From Crotalaria pallida (lineage: Eukaryota; Streptophyta; Magnoliopsida; Fabales; Fabaceae), in the NCBI GenBank assembly GCA_037953625.1, contig CM075651.1, positions 63,970,501 to 64,034,500 on the forward strand: a DNA stretch of 64,000 nucleotides, read 5' to 3'. Numbering within the stretch: position 1 is the first letter of the stretch; each line of letters opens with the position of its first letter. Below, one piece after another: positions 11,004-21,255 of the stretch. The position numbers and the translations under genes were made by a program. The notes beneath the pieces were generated by a model. That model saw nothing but the letters and a program-made list of their open reading frames with translations, was not told the origin of the DNA and did not search any database.

Positions 11004-11168
11004 CCGATTACATAATCGATTAGACAATTAAATTCTGAGTTTTTATCACAGAATAAGGTTCATAATCGATTAGTATACTTTAATAATCGATTATAACAGG
11101 TCCAAACTCAGAATTTTTTTCAAAATTAGTCGTGGTAATCGATTACCAGTCGGGGTAATCGATTACTC
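11004..11168. promoter_or_regulatory. TAATCGATTA cluster in the transcribed part of the G1 5' LTR
   Basis: Matches 3119-3285: five cores, two of them in a longer GGTAATCGATTACC-like context. In the LTR at 39481-43014 the equivalent block is filled with TACTCGAGT cores. Confidence 0.65.
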
Positions 11169-12086
11169 TATCAATAAAAACACTGCTGAACTGGTATTTA
11201 ACTACCAAATCAACACCAACTCAATTTTAACCAAATTCAAAACTATGTACAACTCAAATACAGCATAATGAACCTATTCATAACATCAATTGCACCAAAT
11301 AACATCAATTTCACAAAATCATGTTGTTTTTCCCCCAAATTTAACCTAAAACTCAACTTACATAAAAATTTTGATTCACACCATTTCAGATCATATTGAG
11401 GGTTCATTTAGCTTCTAATACTATAATCTAACATGTTCCGATTCCTAATTCAATTCAGATTGGCCTCCAAGCCATTGATCACTAACCTAGAGCCCTTGGA
11501 ACCACATAGTGGTTCATTCTACATTCAATTCAATCCCATAATCTATTCTAGCATTAGTAAAGCTTCTCCCTTACCTCAATGAAGCTTTTTGGATGCAAAG
11601 ACAGCAAGAAAAACCTCAGATTCTAAAATCACCCTTTGCCCTGTTTTTGGTTCCAACACAGGTTCAAGAGAGCAAGTTTGGCAGAGGATTTGACATAGAA
11701 AACGTGCATGAAAACGAATAAACTTGGTCAATATAGAAACTAGGCATTGCAAACTTTAATTAGAAACCAAAATGACACGATTTGAGGGCCTCTACATGCC
11801 AAAATCGAAGTCTGGAACTTAGCACCTCAAAACTGAAACTGCAGAATTCAGTTTCTTGGACCAATCTTTAACGAATTCGTTCTCATTGCACAAGCCACCA
11901 AAATGCACGATTCTTTTCTTGAATTGAAGGTCTCTTTGCAAGCTTTAAAATGGTGTAAATCTTACAATTGGTGTGTGGGTAAGGATTAAGAACGAAGGTG
12001 AAGAACAGAGGGTGTTCAATTTGAATTACAGCAGAGTTTCCCTTCTTCTTCCCAATTTCTTATGATTTTCATCAACAAAACCCATC

Positions 12087-12094
12087 AATTTATA
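12087..12094 (-). promoter_or_regulatory. TATA box of the G1 5' LTR
   Basis: On minus this reads TATAAATT followed by GATGGG, about 130-170 bases downstream of the palindrome pair at 12225-12254. The 3' LTR has the same box at 4203-4210. Confidence 0.6.
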
Positions 12095-12224
12095 GCCAAA
12101 TTTGGCTTGCATGAAACTCAACACGCGTCCAGGGACGTGTTAAATCATAGCCCAGGTGTTGATTTCTGGATTATTCAGTTCCATGAATCATCAAATGCAC
12201 TTTCTTCAACCATTGCAGGTACGG

Positions 12225-12254
12225 TAATCGATTACCTCTGCTGGTAATCGATTA
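12225..12254. promoter_or_regulatory. Pair of GGTAATCGATTACC palindromes in the G1 U3 region
   Basis: Two copies start 20 bases apart upstream of the TATA box. In the 3' LTR (4336-4375) both have become TAATCAATTA, which fits loss of the central CpG. Confidence 0.65.
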
Positions 12255-12516
12255 CCAGCTTCAGTTTCTGAAAAATTACTATTTTATTCACTTTCCCTCC
12301 AAATATCTTTTCAATATTGACTCCTAGGTCCTTTCCAAGGACCATACTGCAAAAACACCTTATTTCTTAACCAAAATATTTTTCTTATATTTTTCCCCTG
12401 ATTATCCTTTTAATATAATCATAATTTAATAAACAAAACTAATTAATTCCATATAATTAGTTTTATTTAAATATTTCTTTTTATTTATTTGGGAATCAAA
12501 AATTTGGGGTATTACA

Positions 12517-12771
12517 GCTAACGTGTCCCATTTAGGATAGGGGATGAGTCATTCATCCTTATCCTGTACTGGGGGTTCTTATCCCTGTGGCAAGTTAGGC
12601 TCACGCGCCCCTAGCTCGGACTCATAAGGGATGAAGCCCCCTATGGTCTGTCCAAGGTCACTAGGGTGGGTCCTAGAACAAGCGCTCGGCCTGGATAGGT
12701 AAGACCTGGCAGATAGATTAATCTGGTCAGCCAAGTATTGTAAGGGTAGGACCGAGGGTCGATCTACAACA
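12517..12771 (-). repeat. Tat-family 3' LTR remnant, outer end of the left inverted arm
   Basis: It matches, in reverse, the start of the complete LTR at 56041-56561 (TGTGGTAGACC there, TGTTGTAGATC here). The chromovirus inserted 255 bases into this LTR, so the rest lies left of the window. Confidence 0.85.
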
Positions 12772-13444
12772 TATGCCCCCTAGCTCGGTAAGACTTTTTG
12801 AGTCTTGAGCCGAGCTGATAATTCTTTGAAGTTGAGGCCGGAGAGGCCGAGTGTTATGATTGAAATGGGGTAATGACCTTTGGATAACTCAATGTGCCTC
12901 ACTGTCCCTTTATCTGTTCGACAGGACGTTTGAGTGCCCTTCTGTTGACACATGTTGCATGTGTCAGTTGTGCCATTATTGTGCATGCTGGCTTTTGGGT
13001 TTTTCAAATATTCCCTCCAGTGGTTACGCGCCACGTTTCACTTTTCGTGACTCAATGCAGAATTGGGCCTTTGCTTCCAAGCCCAATTACTCAAAATCGT
13101 GGGGGGCAAGTTCCTTTTTGAACTCCAACTGTCCTTTCATTTTCCTTACTCTCTCTTTCTTTCAATCCTTGCACTTCTAATATCTCCTTCTCACTCCTGC
13201 GATTTCCTTTTTGGTTCTTGGGTTCCAGATTCTTCTCCATCACATTCTTTCTGCCATCCTCTCTTGAAGCTTTTTGGATTCCCTCTCGCTACGCCAATCC
13301 GGTTCGTGCCAGTCTTCAAATCTCAGGTACTTTTATTCCTCTTTGTTGAACTGTTCATTTCCAAATTCTTAAGCCCTGGTTTTCTAGTTTTCATTAGGTC
13401 CTGGGTTTCTTTCTGGGTTTCATTTCTGGGTTTCTTTTTTAATC
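12772..13444 (+). promoter_or_regulatory. Upstream region and pyrimidine-rich leader of the antisense ORF
   Basis: No ORF is supported here. It starts with the element's polypurine tract (on minus, CTAGGGGGCATA at 12772-12783) and from about 13130 becomes CT-rich, like a plant 5' leader. CTCAG/GTACTT at about 13324-13333 resembles a splice donor. The matching right-arm region is split by the CAAAG-flanked block. Leader status is inferred. Confidence 0.4.
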
Positions 13445-14695
13445 ATGGATAACAAATGGTCATGGTATGAGAAGTGGTCTAAGGTTTTGAATTTGAGTGA
13501 CATTGATGATTCTTCCTCTTCCTCATCGTCATCATCCTCTTCTGATTTGGAGATTTTAGATTTCCTTCCATCACCCTTCCGCCATTCCCGTGGCGGATCC
13601 TGCGGCAGAAACACCGTTAGTGGTGGATTTTCCCCAAAATTTTGCAGAAGAGGAAAGTAGAAAGCTAGCGAATCGGCTGGCGGAGGAGCGGGCGCAAGTA
13701 GTGTCACGAAATCCACACCGCTCAACCTTGAACCGTCCTTGGGAAATCCCTTTTTGGGGAAAAGCCATAAAGGTTAGGGGAAGGTGTAGTAGGCTCGGCT
13801 GTAGGACAAATCGACCTAGGGTTAAGTTGTCTGTAGATTATATTTTTATTGATTCTGACGCCGAGTGTTCCCTTTCCCCAGGTAGGGTTCGTCGGTGCAT
13901 CTCGCATCCTCATGAATTTCCCGTGCCTCCAAACTCTGAAGCCTATCACTGGGTTGATCTAGAGGTGCTCGGTACAGGATCAGCCTTAGTTAAAAGCAAT
14001 CTTGGTCACATCCGAGCTCACGTGCTCCCCTGCCCCACAAATGAGACTGGGACCTCTTACGCCCTTAGTGCTCCGTCGGTTAACGACCGGGTGTGCACCT
14101 TAATCGAGGAGAACCGCAGGGAGTTCTTTATGTATGAGGAGGTTATTATAAAGTTTGGCGTTATGATGCCCTTTTCGGATTTCGAAATAGCCCTGTTGCG
14201 GAGATTGCATTTGGCCCCCTCCCAACTACATCCTAGTGGTTGGGCCTTTGCTCGGGCATTCCAAAAGTTCTACGAGGCTCGGAGGCTGACGTGCTCGCTC
14301 AAAGCATTCTTATGGTTGTACATACCCCAAATAAACATTTTTGAGAAGGGGGCGACCAAGAGGTCATGGTTATCATTGAAAGCACGCAATAAGTATGCCC
14401 TATTTGCTAAGGTCACCGATTCGTGGAAGACCTTTAAGCCATTATTTTTTAAGTATCAATTCGTCGGGGAAGGAGCTTTTTGGTTTATAGAGGATGGTCA
14501 ACCTCGGTTCCCTCTGTCGTGGTCTTCCGACTTCTTCAATAAGAGTCCGAAACTTTACCAATATCACTATGATACAGAGTTGTCGGAAGCAGATAGGCAT
14601 ACTTGTGATACCTTTTACAAGTATCTCAAAGAAAATGGCCAAGTTGATATTAGGAACATCGTTATTTTTCCCAGAGCTTGTGAAGGCCGATCTTG
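13445..14695 (+). pseudogene. Tat antisense ORF, exon 1, left arm (gypsy-type transposase-like domain)
   Basis: The ATG at 13445-13447 (MDNKWSWYEKW) starts a protein with a poly-Ser tract and a long globular domain. Motifs such as EFPVPPNSEAY, MPFSDFEIALLRRL and HPSGWAFARAFQKF resemble the plant domain annotated as putative gypsy-type transposon (Transposase_28). A one-base change near 13580 shifts the frame (the right arm reads through), and a two-base loss near 14671 shifts it again. The ORF is antisense to gag-pol of its own element. The function of these extra ORFs is unknown. Exon 1 ends at a GTAATG donor-like site. Confidence 0.75.
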
Positions 14696-14753
14696 GTAAT
14701 GAATATATGTACCCCCTTTTTTTTTACCGTGCTTTTTGAATTCCTTTTTGCAG
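14696..14753 (+). other. Very short intron-like sequence in the antisense ORF (left arm)
   Basis: It begins GTAATGAATATATG, has a T-rich middle and ends TTTTTGCAG. Removing 58 bases joins CTT-G to TC-AGA and keeps the exon 2 frame, provided exon 1 is read in the register seen in the right arm. The right arm has the same element at 32329-32384 (56 bases). It is shorter than usual plant introns, so splicing is inferred. Confidence 0.5.
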
Positions 14754-15952
14754 TCAGAATGGAAAAAGAGAACAAAGCTGCTTCTCGCATGAGGGAGCTT
14801 GCTAGGACTAGGGCGGGTGAAGCGGCCGGGTCTCCGAGTGGAGCCGTTTCCTTGGAGGCCACTCAGTCTGTGATAGTGGCCTCAGCGCCGCCTTCTGAAG
14901 CTGAAGTTGTACAGAATTTCCGAGCACCATCCGCTCGTGTGGCTGAGGTAGCTACTGGAATTCCTCTTGTTCAAGTAGAAGAGGAGGAAGAAGAAGACCG
15001 AGTGTCGTTGTCTAAAAGGGCTAGAATAGACAAGGGCAAGGGCAAAGTTGTTGAACTGCTGAAGCCGTTGAAGTCTGCTGAGAGAAAAAACCTATGGTTT
15101 GATATATCTGACCCTGAGGAAGAGACCGTTTGGGCTCGGAAACTACGGGATAAAGTTATGGAGTTGGTTTACACTCCTAATGATGAGAAGAGGTTGTCGA
15201 AGGAGTCGGCCCATACTTTGAAGAGTAATTGAGAGTTGCTGGGTAAGAACATGCTAAGAGCTGCAAGCTATATGTTTCATATTGGCAAAAATGCTGAAGA
15301 GATTAGTGCGACTCTCTCAACAGCTGAGAGGGAGAAAAGGAAGGCTTCTGCTATTCAAGAAAAAACTCTACTTACTCAGATTAAGGAGAGTGAAGCTAAT
15401 CTCCGAGCTTTGACTAAGACCAATACCGATCTACAGAAGAGATTTGAAGCATCGGAGAAAGCTCAGGAGACTGCTGAAAAGGCTTTGGAGAATGCTGTTG
15501 GGAGAGATGCTGAAAAAGGGAGGCTGTTACAGACCGCCCAAGAAAAGTTGGCTGATGCTCGGCAAGGAGTTACCGGTTTGGAGGGCGTCCAGGGTCGGCT
15601 GACTGATTCAGAAAATGCAGTGAGTCGTTTACAGGGAGAGCTAGTAAAGATTCGTCGGAAGGCTTTGAAGCATAAGGTCTTGGCCAAACGGAACCACTTC
15701 AATTGGGACCATGCAGTGAATGATTCCTTCGTCAACGCCGTCAAGAAGTTGACCCTTATGAATCCGGGAATCAGAGTTTTTGGAGCAAGTCCGACCTTTG
15801 GGGTTGATGGTGATCGTATTATTGACTATGCCCAAGGGGATAGAGAAGTGGATTTATCTGCACCGAATCTCCCCAACCCTTTGAATTTGGAAAATGAAGA
15901 TGAAGTTGACTTTGATGGGTCAACCGTTGTGCTCTCCGAGGATGAAGAGTAG
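14754..15952 (+). pseudogene. Tat antisense ORF, exon 2, left arm (coiled-coil)
   Basis: From the splice-acceptor-like site the frame encodes an Ala/Arg-rich start (RMRELARTRAGEAAG), an acidic run (EEEEEED), a basic patch (SKRARIDKGKGK), a long predicted coiled coil rich in Glu, Lys and Ala (about 15290-15690) and an acidic C-terminus ending LSEDEE. An in-frame TGA at about 15230 replaces a codon that is Cys (TGT) in the right arm. Coiled coil and basic patch suggest a self-associating, possibly nucleic-acid-binding protein, but no function is known. Confidence 0.72.
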
Positions 15953-16563
15953 ATCTTTTATGATGTATTTCCTTTTTTGTAATTTGATGTTGTAATTATC
16001 AGTGTAATGTGATCGCTTTGTTTGACGATCAGTATGCTATTTAAACTGACTTTATTGCTTTTGAAATTTGCCATTCCTTATGCTACTTTGATCTTTGCCT
16101 TTCTAATTCCGCGTTAGCCGAGTTTTATCCGTTATTTTGTTATAAACTGTTATTAAGATTTCGGATCTCCTACCTTTGGCCAAGGTGGGATCCTCGGTCC
16201 TCGGCTTAGGGAAACTGTTTAAGTTTTTAGCCGGACATCTCTAAAAGTACTTGTGATTGTTAGTTTATAAGTCCTTGTTGGAAGGACATGTATAAACACC
16301 CAGTTCGACTTGATGGCGAGCCGAGCGGAAAGGGTTAGTACGTTAACAGAAAGAAGAATTGGAAGATAAAGTGCTGGAAAAAGAGAGATCTTCATTAAGT
16401 TCTTTCAATCTGTTTACAAACAGCGAGTGTCAACTACAAAAAGTATTGAAATGACAAGAACGTAAAGGTGCTAAAATAAACGACATTGAAGCAAATAAAA
16501 TTGAAACAACAGAATTTTAAAATCAGAGTTGAAATTTTGCAGAGGTCACTGTGGGGTTCTGAA
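15953..16563. other. Gap between convergent antisense ORF and pol
   Basis: This 611-base non-coding stretch holds the 3' ends of two converging frames. It has no ORF, promoter or repeat I can support. Its reverse copy in the right arm is split by the copia insertion at 24691; the target duplication CATCC lies there. Confidence 0.6.
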
Positions 16564-19500
16564 TCAGCTGTAGTAGGGTTTCAGCTTTGTAGCATTCCAG
16601 GTGTTGTTTAATTGCTGCTTTGTCAATGTTTCCAACCCGTATGCCCCAGAGCCTGTTTTTGAGACGACTCTGTAGGGGCCTTCCCAATTCCTGACCAATT
16701 TTCCTTCTTTTGCATTTCTCAAGCCGATGTCGGCTCGTCTGAGGACTAGATCCCCTACAGCAAAGCTTCTCGGAACCACCCACTTGAAGTACTCCCGGGA
16801 CTGCCTTTCTTTTGCCTTCTTTTCCCGGGCAGCCGCGAGAGCTTGGACCTCATCGCTGATGGCTAACTCTTCCTTCAACAAACCATCATTCACCTCCCTT
16901 GGGCGCTCAGACACTCGGAAGGTGGGAATCCGAGTTTCTATAGGAAACACAGCTTCACAGCCATAGGTGAGTCGAAATGGGGTTTCTCCTGTGGAGGTAT
17001 GTATGGTTGTTCGGATTGACCATAACACCTCAGGAAGGATGTCAGCCCATGACCCGTCGGCTTCCAACAGTCTTTTCTTCATCCCATCAATGATGATCTT
17101 ATTCACCGCTTCTGCCTGCCCGTTCGTCTACGGATGCTCGACCGACGAGAAATGGTGGGGAATATGGAAGTGGTTGACCAATTCCTGGAAAACCTTGGCA
17201 GTGAACTGCGTGCCATTATCGGTTATCAAAGTATGTGGGACGCCGAAGCGAGCGATGACTTGTCTGAGGAAAAATTTTTGAATTTTAGCTGAAGAGATTG
17301 TAGCCAAAGCCTCGGCTTCGACCCATTTTGTGAAGTAATCAACTGCAACCACCACGAACTTTAATTGTCCAGGAGCTGTTTTGAACTTTCCGATGATGTC
17401 CATGCCCCACTGATAGAAGGGCCATGGGGCAATCATCGAGTGGAGTTCCGTCGGAGGTCATTGGAAAACCTTCCCATGGAATTGGCAGGACCTACATCTT
17501 TTGACATGTTCTGAAGCATCACTCTAAAGTGTGGGCCAGTAATAGCCTGCTCGGAGGACCTTGCGGGCTAAAGCTTTTGCGCCTACATGATGGCTCGAGA
17601 TTCCTTCATGAACCTCGGCCAAAACACCATGGGGAAGTCTATTCCCCGTTTGTACAGGGTATCACCAATCATGGCATACTGGGCAGCTTGCTTGACTATC
17701 TTTTTTCCTTCCAAAGGGTCGGTTGGCAAAACTTGGTACCTGAGATATTGTTTGATAGGGTCCATCCAGTCGGTGGTCAATGATATTGCTAGAACCATGC
17801 TTGGCTGATGGACGGTTTCTTGAACTAGACTTTTGTTGTTTTCGGGGCCTTTGGTGCTGGCGAGCTTGGAGAGAATATCTGCTCGTCCATTGGAGGCCCT
17901 GGGGATATGAGAGATGGAGAATTGTGAAAAGAGGTCGGAAAGAGCTTTGACTTGTTTCAGGTACTTCTGGAGAATTGGTTCCTTGGCTTGAAACATTCCG
18001 TTGATCTGGGACACTACTAACTGAGAGTCACTGAAAATTTGAATTTCTGAGGCCCCCATCTGATGGGCCATCTGCAGGGAGTACTTCAGGGAGTATTCTA
18101 CGCTGAGGCCTTCAGCGCTTTCCAAAATTATACCGGCCCCAACGCCTTTGCTGTGGCTGGAGCCATCCACATAAATCTTCCAAAGCTGCGGTTTGTTGGA
18201 GTGATGGGGGTCTGACAGTTCTGAAACAAAATCTCTAAAATCTGGGATTTGAGAGTTCTTCTCGGCTCATAGGTTACGTCGAACTCTGATAGCTCAACGG
18301 ACCAAGAGACCATTCTTCCAGCCAAGTCAGGTCGGTGCAGCACCTGTCTTATCGGCTGGGTTGTCCTGACTACAATGGGGTGGTTTTGAAAATACTGCCG
18401 GAGCCTCCTAGCAGTAACCACCATAGCAAAAGCAAGTTTCTCTATCTTGGAGTACCTCATTTCAGGTCCTTGCAGGGCCTTACTTACAAATTAGACGGGT
18501 TGCTCGGTCCCTGAGTCTTCCCTGACCAAGGCCGAGCTTACAGATGATTCGCCAATTGACAAATATAAAAAAAGAGTCTCCCCCTCCCGCGGACTGGTGA
18601 GGACGGGAGGGGTCGAGAGGTATTCCTTGAGTTCAGCAAACGCTTGTTCACAGGGTTCATTCCAATGGAAGCTTTTATTTTTTCTGAGCAGTTGATACCA
18701 CGGGAGGGCGTTTTTGGCCGCTTGTGAGACGAATCTTGAAAGAGCCGCCATCCGACCAGTTAGCCTCTAGACCTCTTTCACATTAGATGGACTGTGCATG
18801 TTCAGAATGGCTTGGCATTTTTCTGGGTTAGCCTCGATGCCTCTCTCCGTAAGCATGAAACCTAAGAAAGTCCCGGCAGGAACTCCGAAAGTGCATTTGT
18901 CGGGGTTTAGCCGCATATTGTACATTCTGATTCTGTCCAAGATAGTCGCCAGATCCTGGGGATGGTCTTCTTTCCTCCTGCTCTTGGCTATCATGTCATC
19001 TATGTATACTTCAAGGGTGGGACCCATCAGTCCAAAGAAGACCTTGTTCATCATTCACTGGTACGTTGCGCCAGCGTTTTTTAGTCTGAAGGGCATAACT
19101 GTGTAACAGTATGTAGCCCTCTCGGCGATGAAGGTCGTTTTATCCTGGTCAGGAGGGTACATCGGGATCTGATGGTACCCTGAGTATGCATCCATAAAAG
19201 AAAGGAGTTGATAACCGGATGAATTGTCCACCAGCTTGTCAATGATAGGGAGGGGATACTGATCTTTTGGGCAGGCTTTGTTTAGGTCGGTGTAGTCGAC
19301 GCACATGCACCACTTCCCGTTTGACTTTTTGACTAGCACGGTATTTGAAATCCAATCAGAGTAATTAACCTCTCTGATAAACCTGGCTGAGAGGAGCTCG
19401 GCCACCTTCTCTTCAATTACCGCAGCTTTCTCAGTTCCCACTCTCCTTTTTCTCTGGGCGACTGGTTTGGCGGTCATGTTAACACTAAGATGATGACATA

Positions 19501-19735
19501 CAAAATTTGGATCAATCCCCGGCATGTCTGCCGAGGTCCAGGCAAAAAGATCGTTGATCTTCTTCAAAAGTTCGAGCATTTCTGCTCGAATATTCTCGGA
19601 GAGGTTAGCCCCCAGCTTCACTTTTCTGCTCGGGGCTTCCTCGTCCAACACTCTGAATTCCCACTCCCCCTGGGGGGTCGGCCTTGAATCGTCCTGATCG
19701 GATCTGACATCCAAGTCCGTCAGAAGCACATTTCC
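16564..19735 (-). pseudogene. Tat-type pol, left arm: RT, RNase H, integrase
   Basis: RT has CVDYTDLNKACPKDQYPLP and an intact catalytic YIDD (VYIDDMIAKS). RNase H starts with a DGSSHSKG-like motif. Integrase has MDIIGKF, TDNGTQF and a Glu after HP. Breaks include TGA near 19055, TAG near 18767, TAA at 18491-18493, a frameshift near 18235, loss of about 48 bases near 18080 (including the second catalytic Glu of RNase H), a deletion near 17620 in the integrase zinc region, TGA at 17458-17460 and a stop near 17128. Three of these (18491, 18235, 17458) are shared with the right arm, so the copies descend from an already defective parent. Confidence 0.92.
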
Positions 19736-21240
19736 TCAGTTCAAAGTTAACTTGGGTCGGATCTCTTCTGGGTTTTTGAGTTTTGCCAAACTAGCGTTAT
19801 AGCATAGTCTGGCCTTTTCCTGCTCGGCTCTGATTGAAACCACACTTCCGTCAGAGCCCTCGAATTTCATGGTCAAATGGACAGTTGAAACAATCGCCCC
19901 AAAGGCTTGCAAACATGTTCTGCCGAGGATGGCATTATATGCCGACGGGCAGTCCACAGCTAAAAACTTGATGATTTCTGTTCTCACAGAGGGATGGTTC
20001 CCGAGTGTTACAGGGAGTTGAATATGTCCCTTGGGGACAACCGTGTCCCCTGTGAAACTAATCAGTTTCCCCTCGAAAGGAGTCAAGTCCGAGATTTTCA
20101 ACTTTAGTGCTTCAAAAAGGTTCAAGAACATAATATCTGCAGAATTGCCTTGGTCGACAAATATTCTTGCAACCTTGTAGTTGCCTACCAAAGCAGTAAT
20201 GACCATTGGGTCGTTGTGACCCGGGATGATTCCTTCCAGATCCTCGTCAGAGAAACAAATGGGGACACTTTTTGTGGTTCTTTTGCGGATCGGATGGTCA
20301 TGAACAGCAAGTACTTGATTGATGTATTTTTTCCTGTCAGATCTATTTTCGCCTCCTCCCGCAAATCCTCCAGCAATAGTGTTGATTCTGAGGTTTTGCG
20401 GGGATTGGTCTGTAGCTATTTCCACCATAGCTATTCTCTGTTGATTGGATGGTTGTTGCTGATTGTGGTGATCGGTTTGTCTTGTTGGAGGTCGAACATT
20501 TCTTTCTGGGGAGGGGGTCCTTCTTCGAGCATGCCGATTAAGTGCCTCCCTGACATACTGTTGTAACTTCCCATCTCTTATGAATTGCTCAATCACATCT
20601 CTTAGCCAGGTACACTCGTCTGTCGTATGCCCGTATCCCCCATGATACGAGCAAAACTTAGAACGATCCTGGCGCTGTCTTCTTTTTAAGGGAGGAGGTC
20701 TCTCAACCATTCGAAGGTCAATCTGCATAGTTTCCTACAGGATCTGACTTCTTGGGACAGTGAGAGGGGTGTACTCGTCGAACTTGGGCCGAGGGGTGAC
20801 GAATCTCCTGTCTCCTCTAGGTCCTCTTCCCCGTTCCTCCCTCCTATCATCTCTTCTGTCTTCTCTCCTTGGTCTTCCTTGCGAGGAAGGTTCTCCCCTA
20901 TCACCCCTTTCTCTCTATTTCTGCCATTTACTGAATTCCTCTAAATTGATGAATTTGGTGGAACGGTGTCTCAGTTCCGCCATATCCCTCGGAGGTTTTC
21001 CTACCAGTGAGTTCTTGAAGTCTCCACTGCGGAGTCCCTGGGTAAAAAGAAAAACTGCAAAGCTCGGTTCAAGATTCGGAACAGATCCTGCCTCCGAGTG
21101 GAATCAGGAGAGATACTCTCTCAACGGCTCATTCGGGAGCTGCATAACTCCTGCTAGTGCGTGGTCAGATTTCGGTTGTACGCAGCTAGCAGTGTATCTG
21201 TTAAGAAAAATCCTTTTTATTTCTGCCCAGGAGTTAATGG
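19736..21240 (-). pseudogene. Tat-type Gag C-half and protease, centre of the inverted structure
   Basis: On minus from 21240 the frame shows a Gag core (LAGVMQLPNEPLREYLS, then SLVGKPPRDMAELRHRS), then a Cys/His motif (CSYHGGYGHTTDEC) and a protease with the active-site region VDQGNSADIMF, where Gly or another residue is usual instead of Gln. A TGA at 19736-19738 separates it from RT, and further stops and a frameshift lie at 20680-21130. The Gag N-terminus, PBS and 5' LTR are absent: sequence changes at about 21240-21255 into the head-to-head right arm. This 1.5 kb exists only once in the structure. Confidence 0.85.
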
Positions 21241-21255
21241 AGTTTGTGGTAGTTT

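Larger units (their letters stand above)
1499..12516 (-). mobile_element. Old Ty3/gypsy chromovirus (G1, Tekay/Del-like), minus strand
   Basis: The parts in transcription order are the 5' LTR (9194-12516), a PBS complementary to the initiator-Met tRNA 3' end, gag-pol ending in a chromodomain-like segment, a polypurine tract and the 3' LTR (1499-4632). The left LTR lacks 191 bases where the copia-type LTR inserted. The LTRs differ by roughly 3-4 percent in the 600-base stretch compared by eye, and the coding region has at least four in-frame stops and a frameshift, so the copy is old and dead. The right end abuts the Tat-family LTR at 12517; the matching left flank lies outside the window. Large LTRs plus a C-terminal chromodomain support a Tekay/Del-type call, which I infer. 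Confidence 0.88.
9194..12516 (-). repeat. 5' LTR of chromovirus G1 (complete, 3.32 kb)
   Basis: Bounded by TG and CA on the element strand: TGTAATACCCC at 12516 and GCGTCACA at 9194. It matches 1499-4632. It contains a TATA box (12087-12094), two palindrome clusters (12225-12254 upstream of TATA and 11004-11168 downstream), the 51-base tandem pair (10695-10796), the conserved ORF and an (AT)n run near 9437-9461. Confidence 0.92.
12517..19730 (-). mobile_element. Left arm of a Tat-type gypsy inverted repeat
   Basis: On minus this arm reads RT, RNase H, integrase, then an antisense extra ORF (on plus), then the 3' LTR. The same series occurs in opposite orientation at 21256-24690, 30719-33711 and 55477-56561 once two later insertions are removed. 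The arm is about 7.2 kb. The extra antisense ORF between pol and the 3' LTR is known from Tat-lineage elements such as Grande and RIRE2. Confidence 0.85.

Noticed and set aside
13420..13725. Poly-Glu/Asp frame opposite the antisense ORF
   Set aside because: It is the complement of the poly-Ser tract; the plus-strand frame has the conserved protein.
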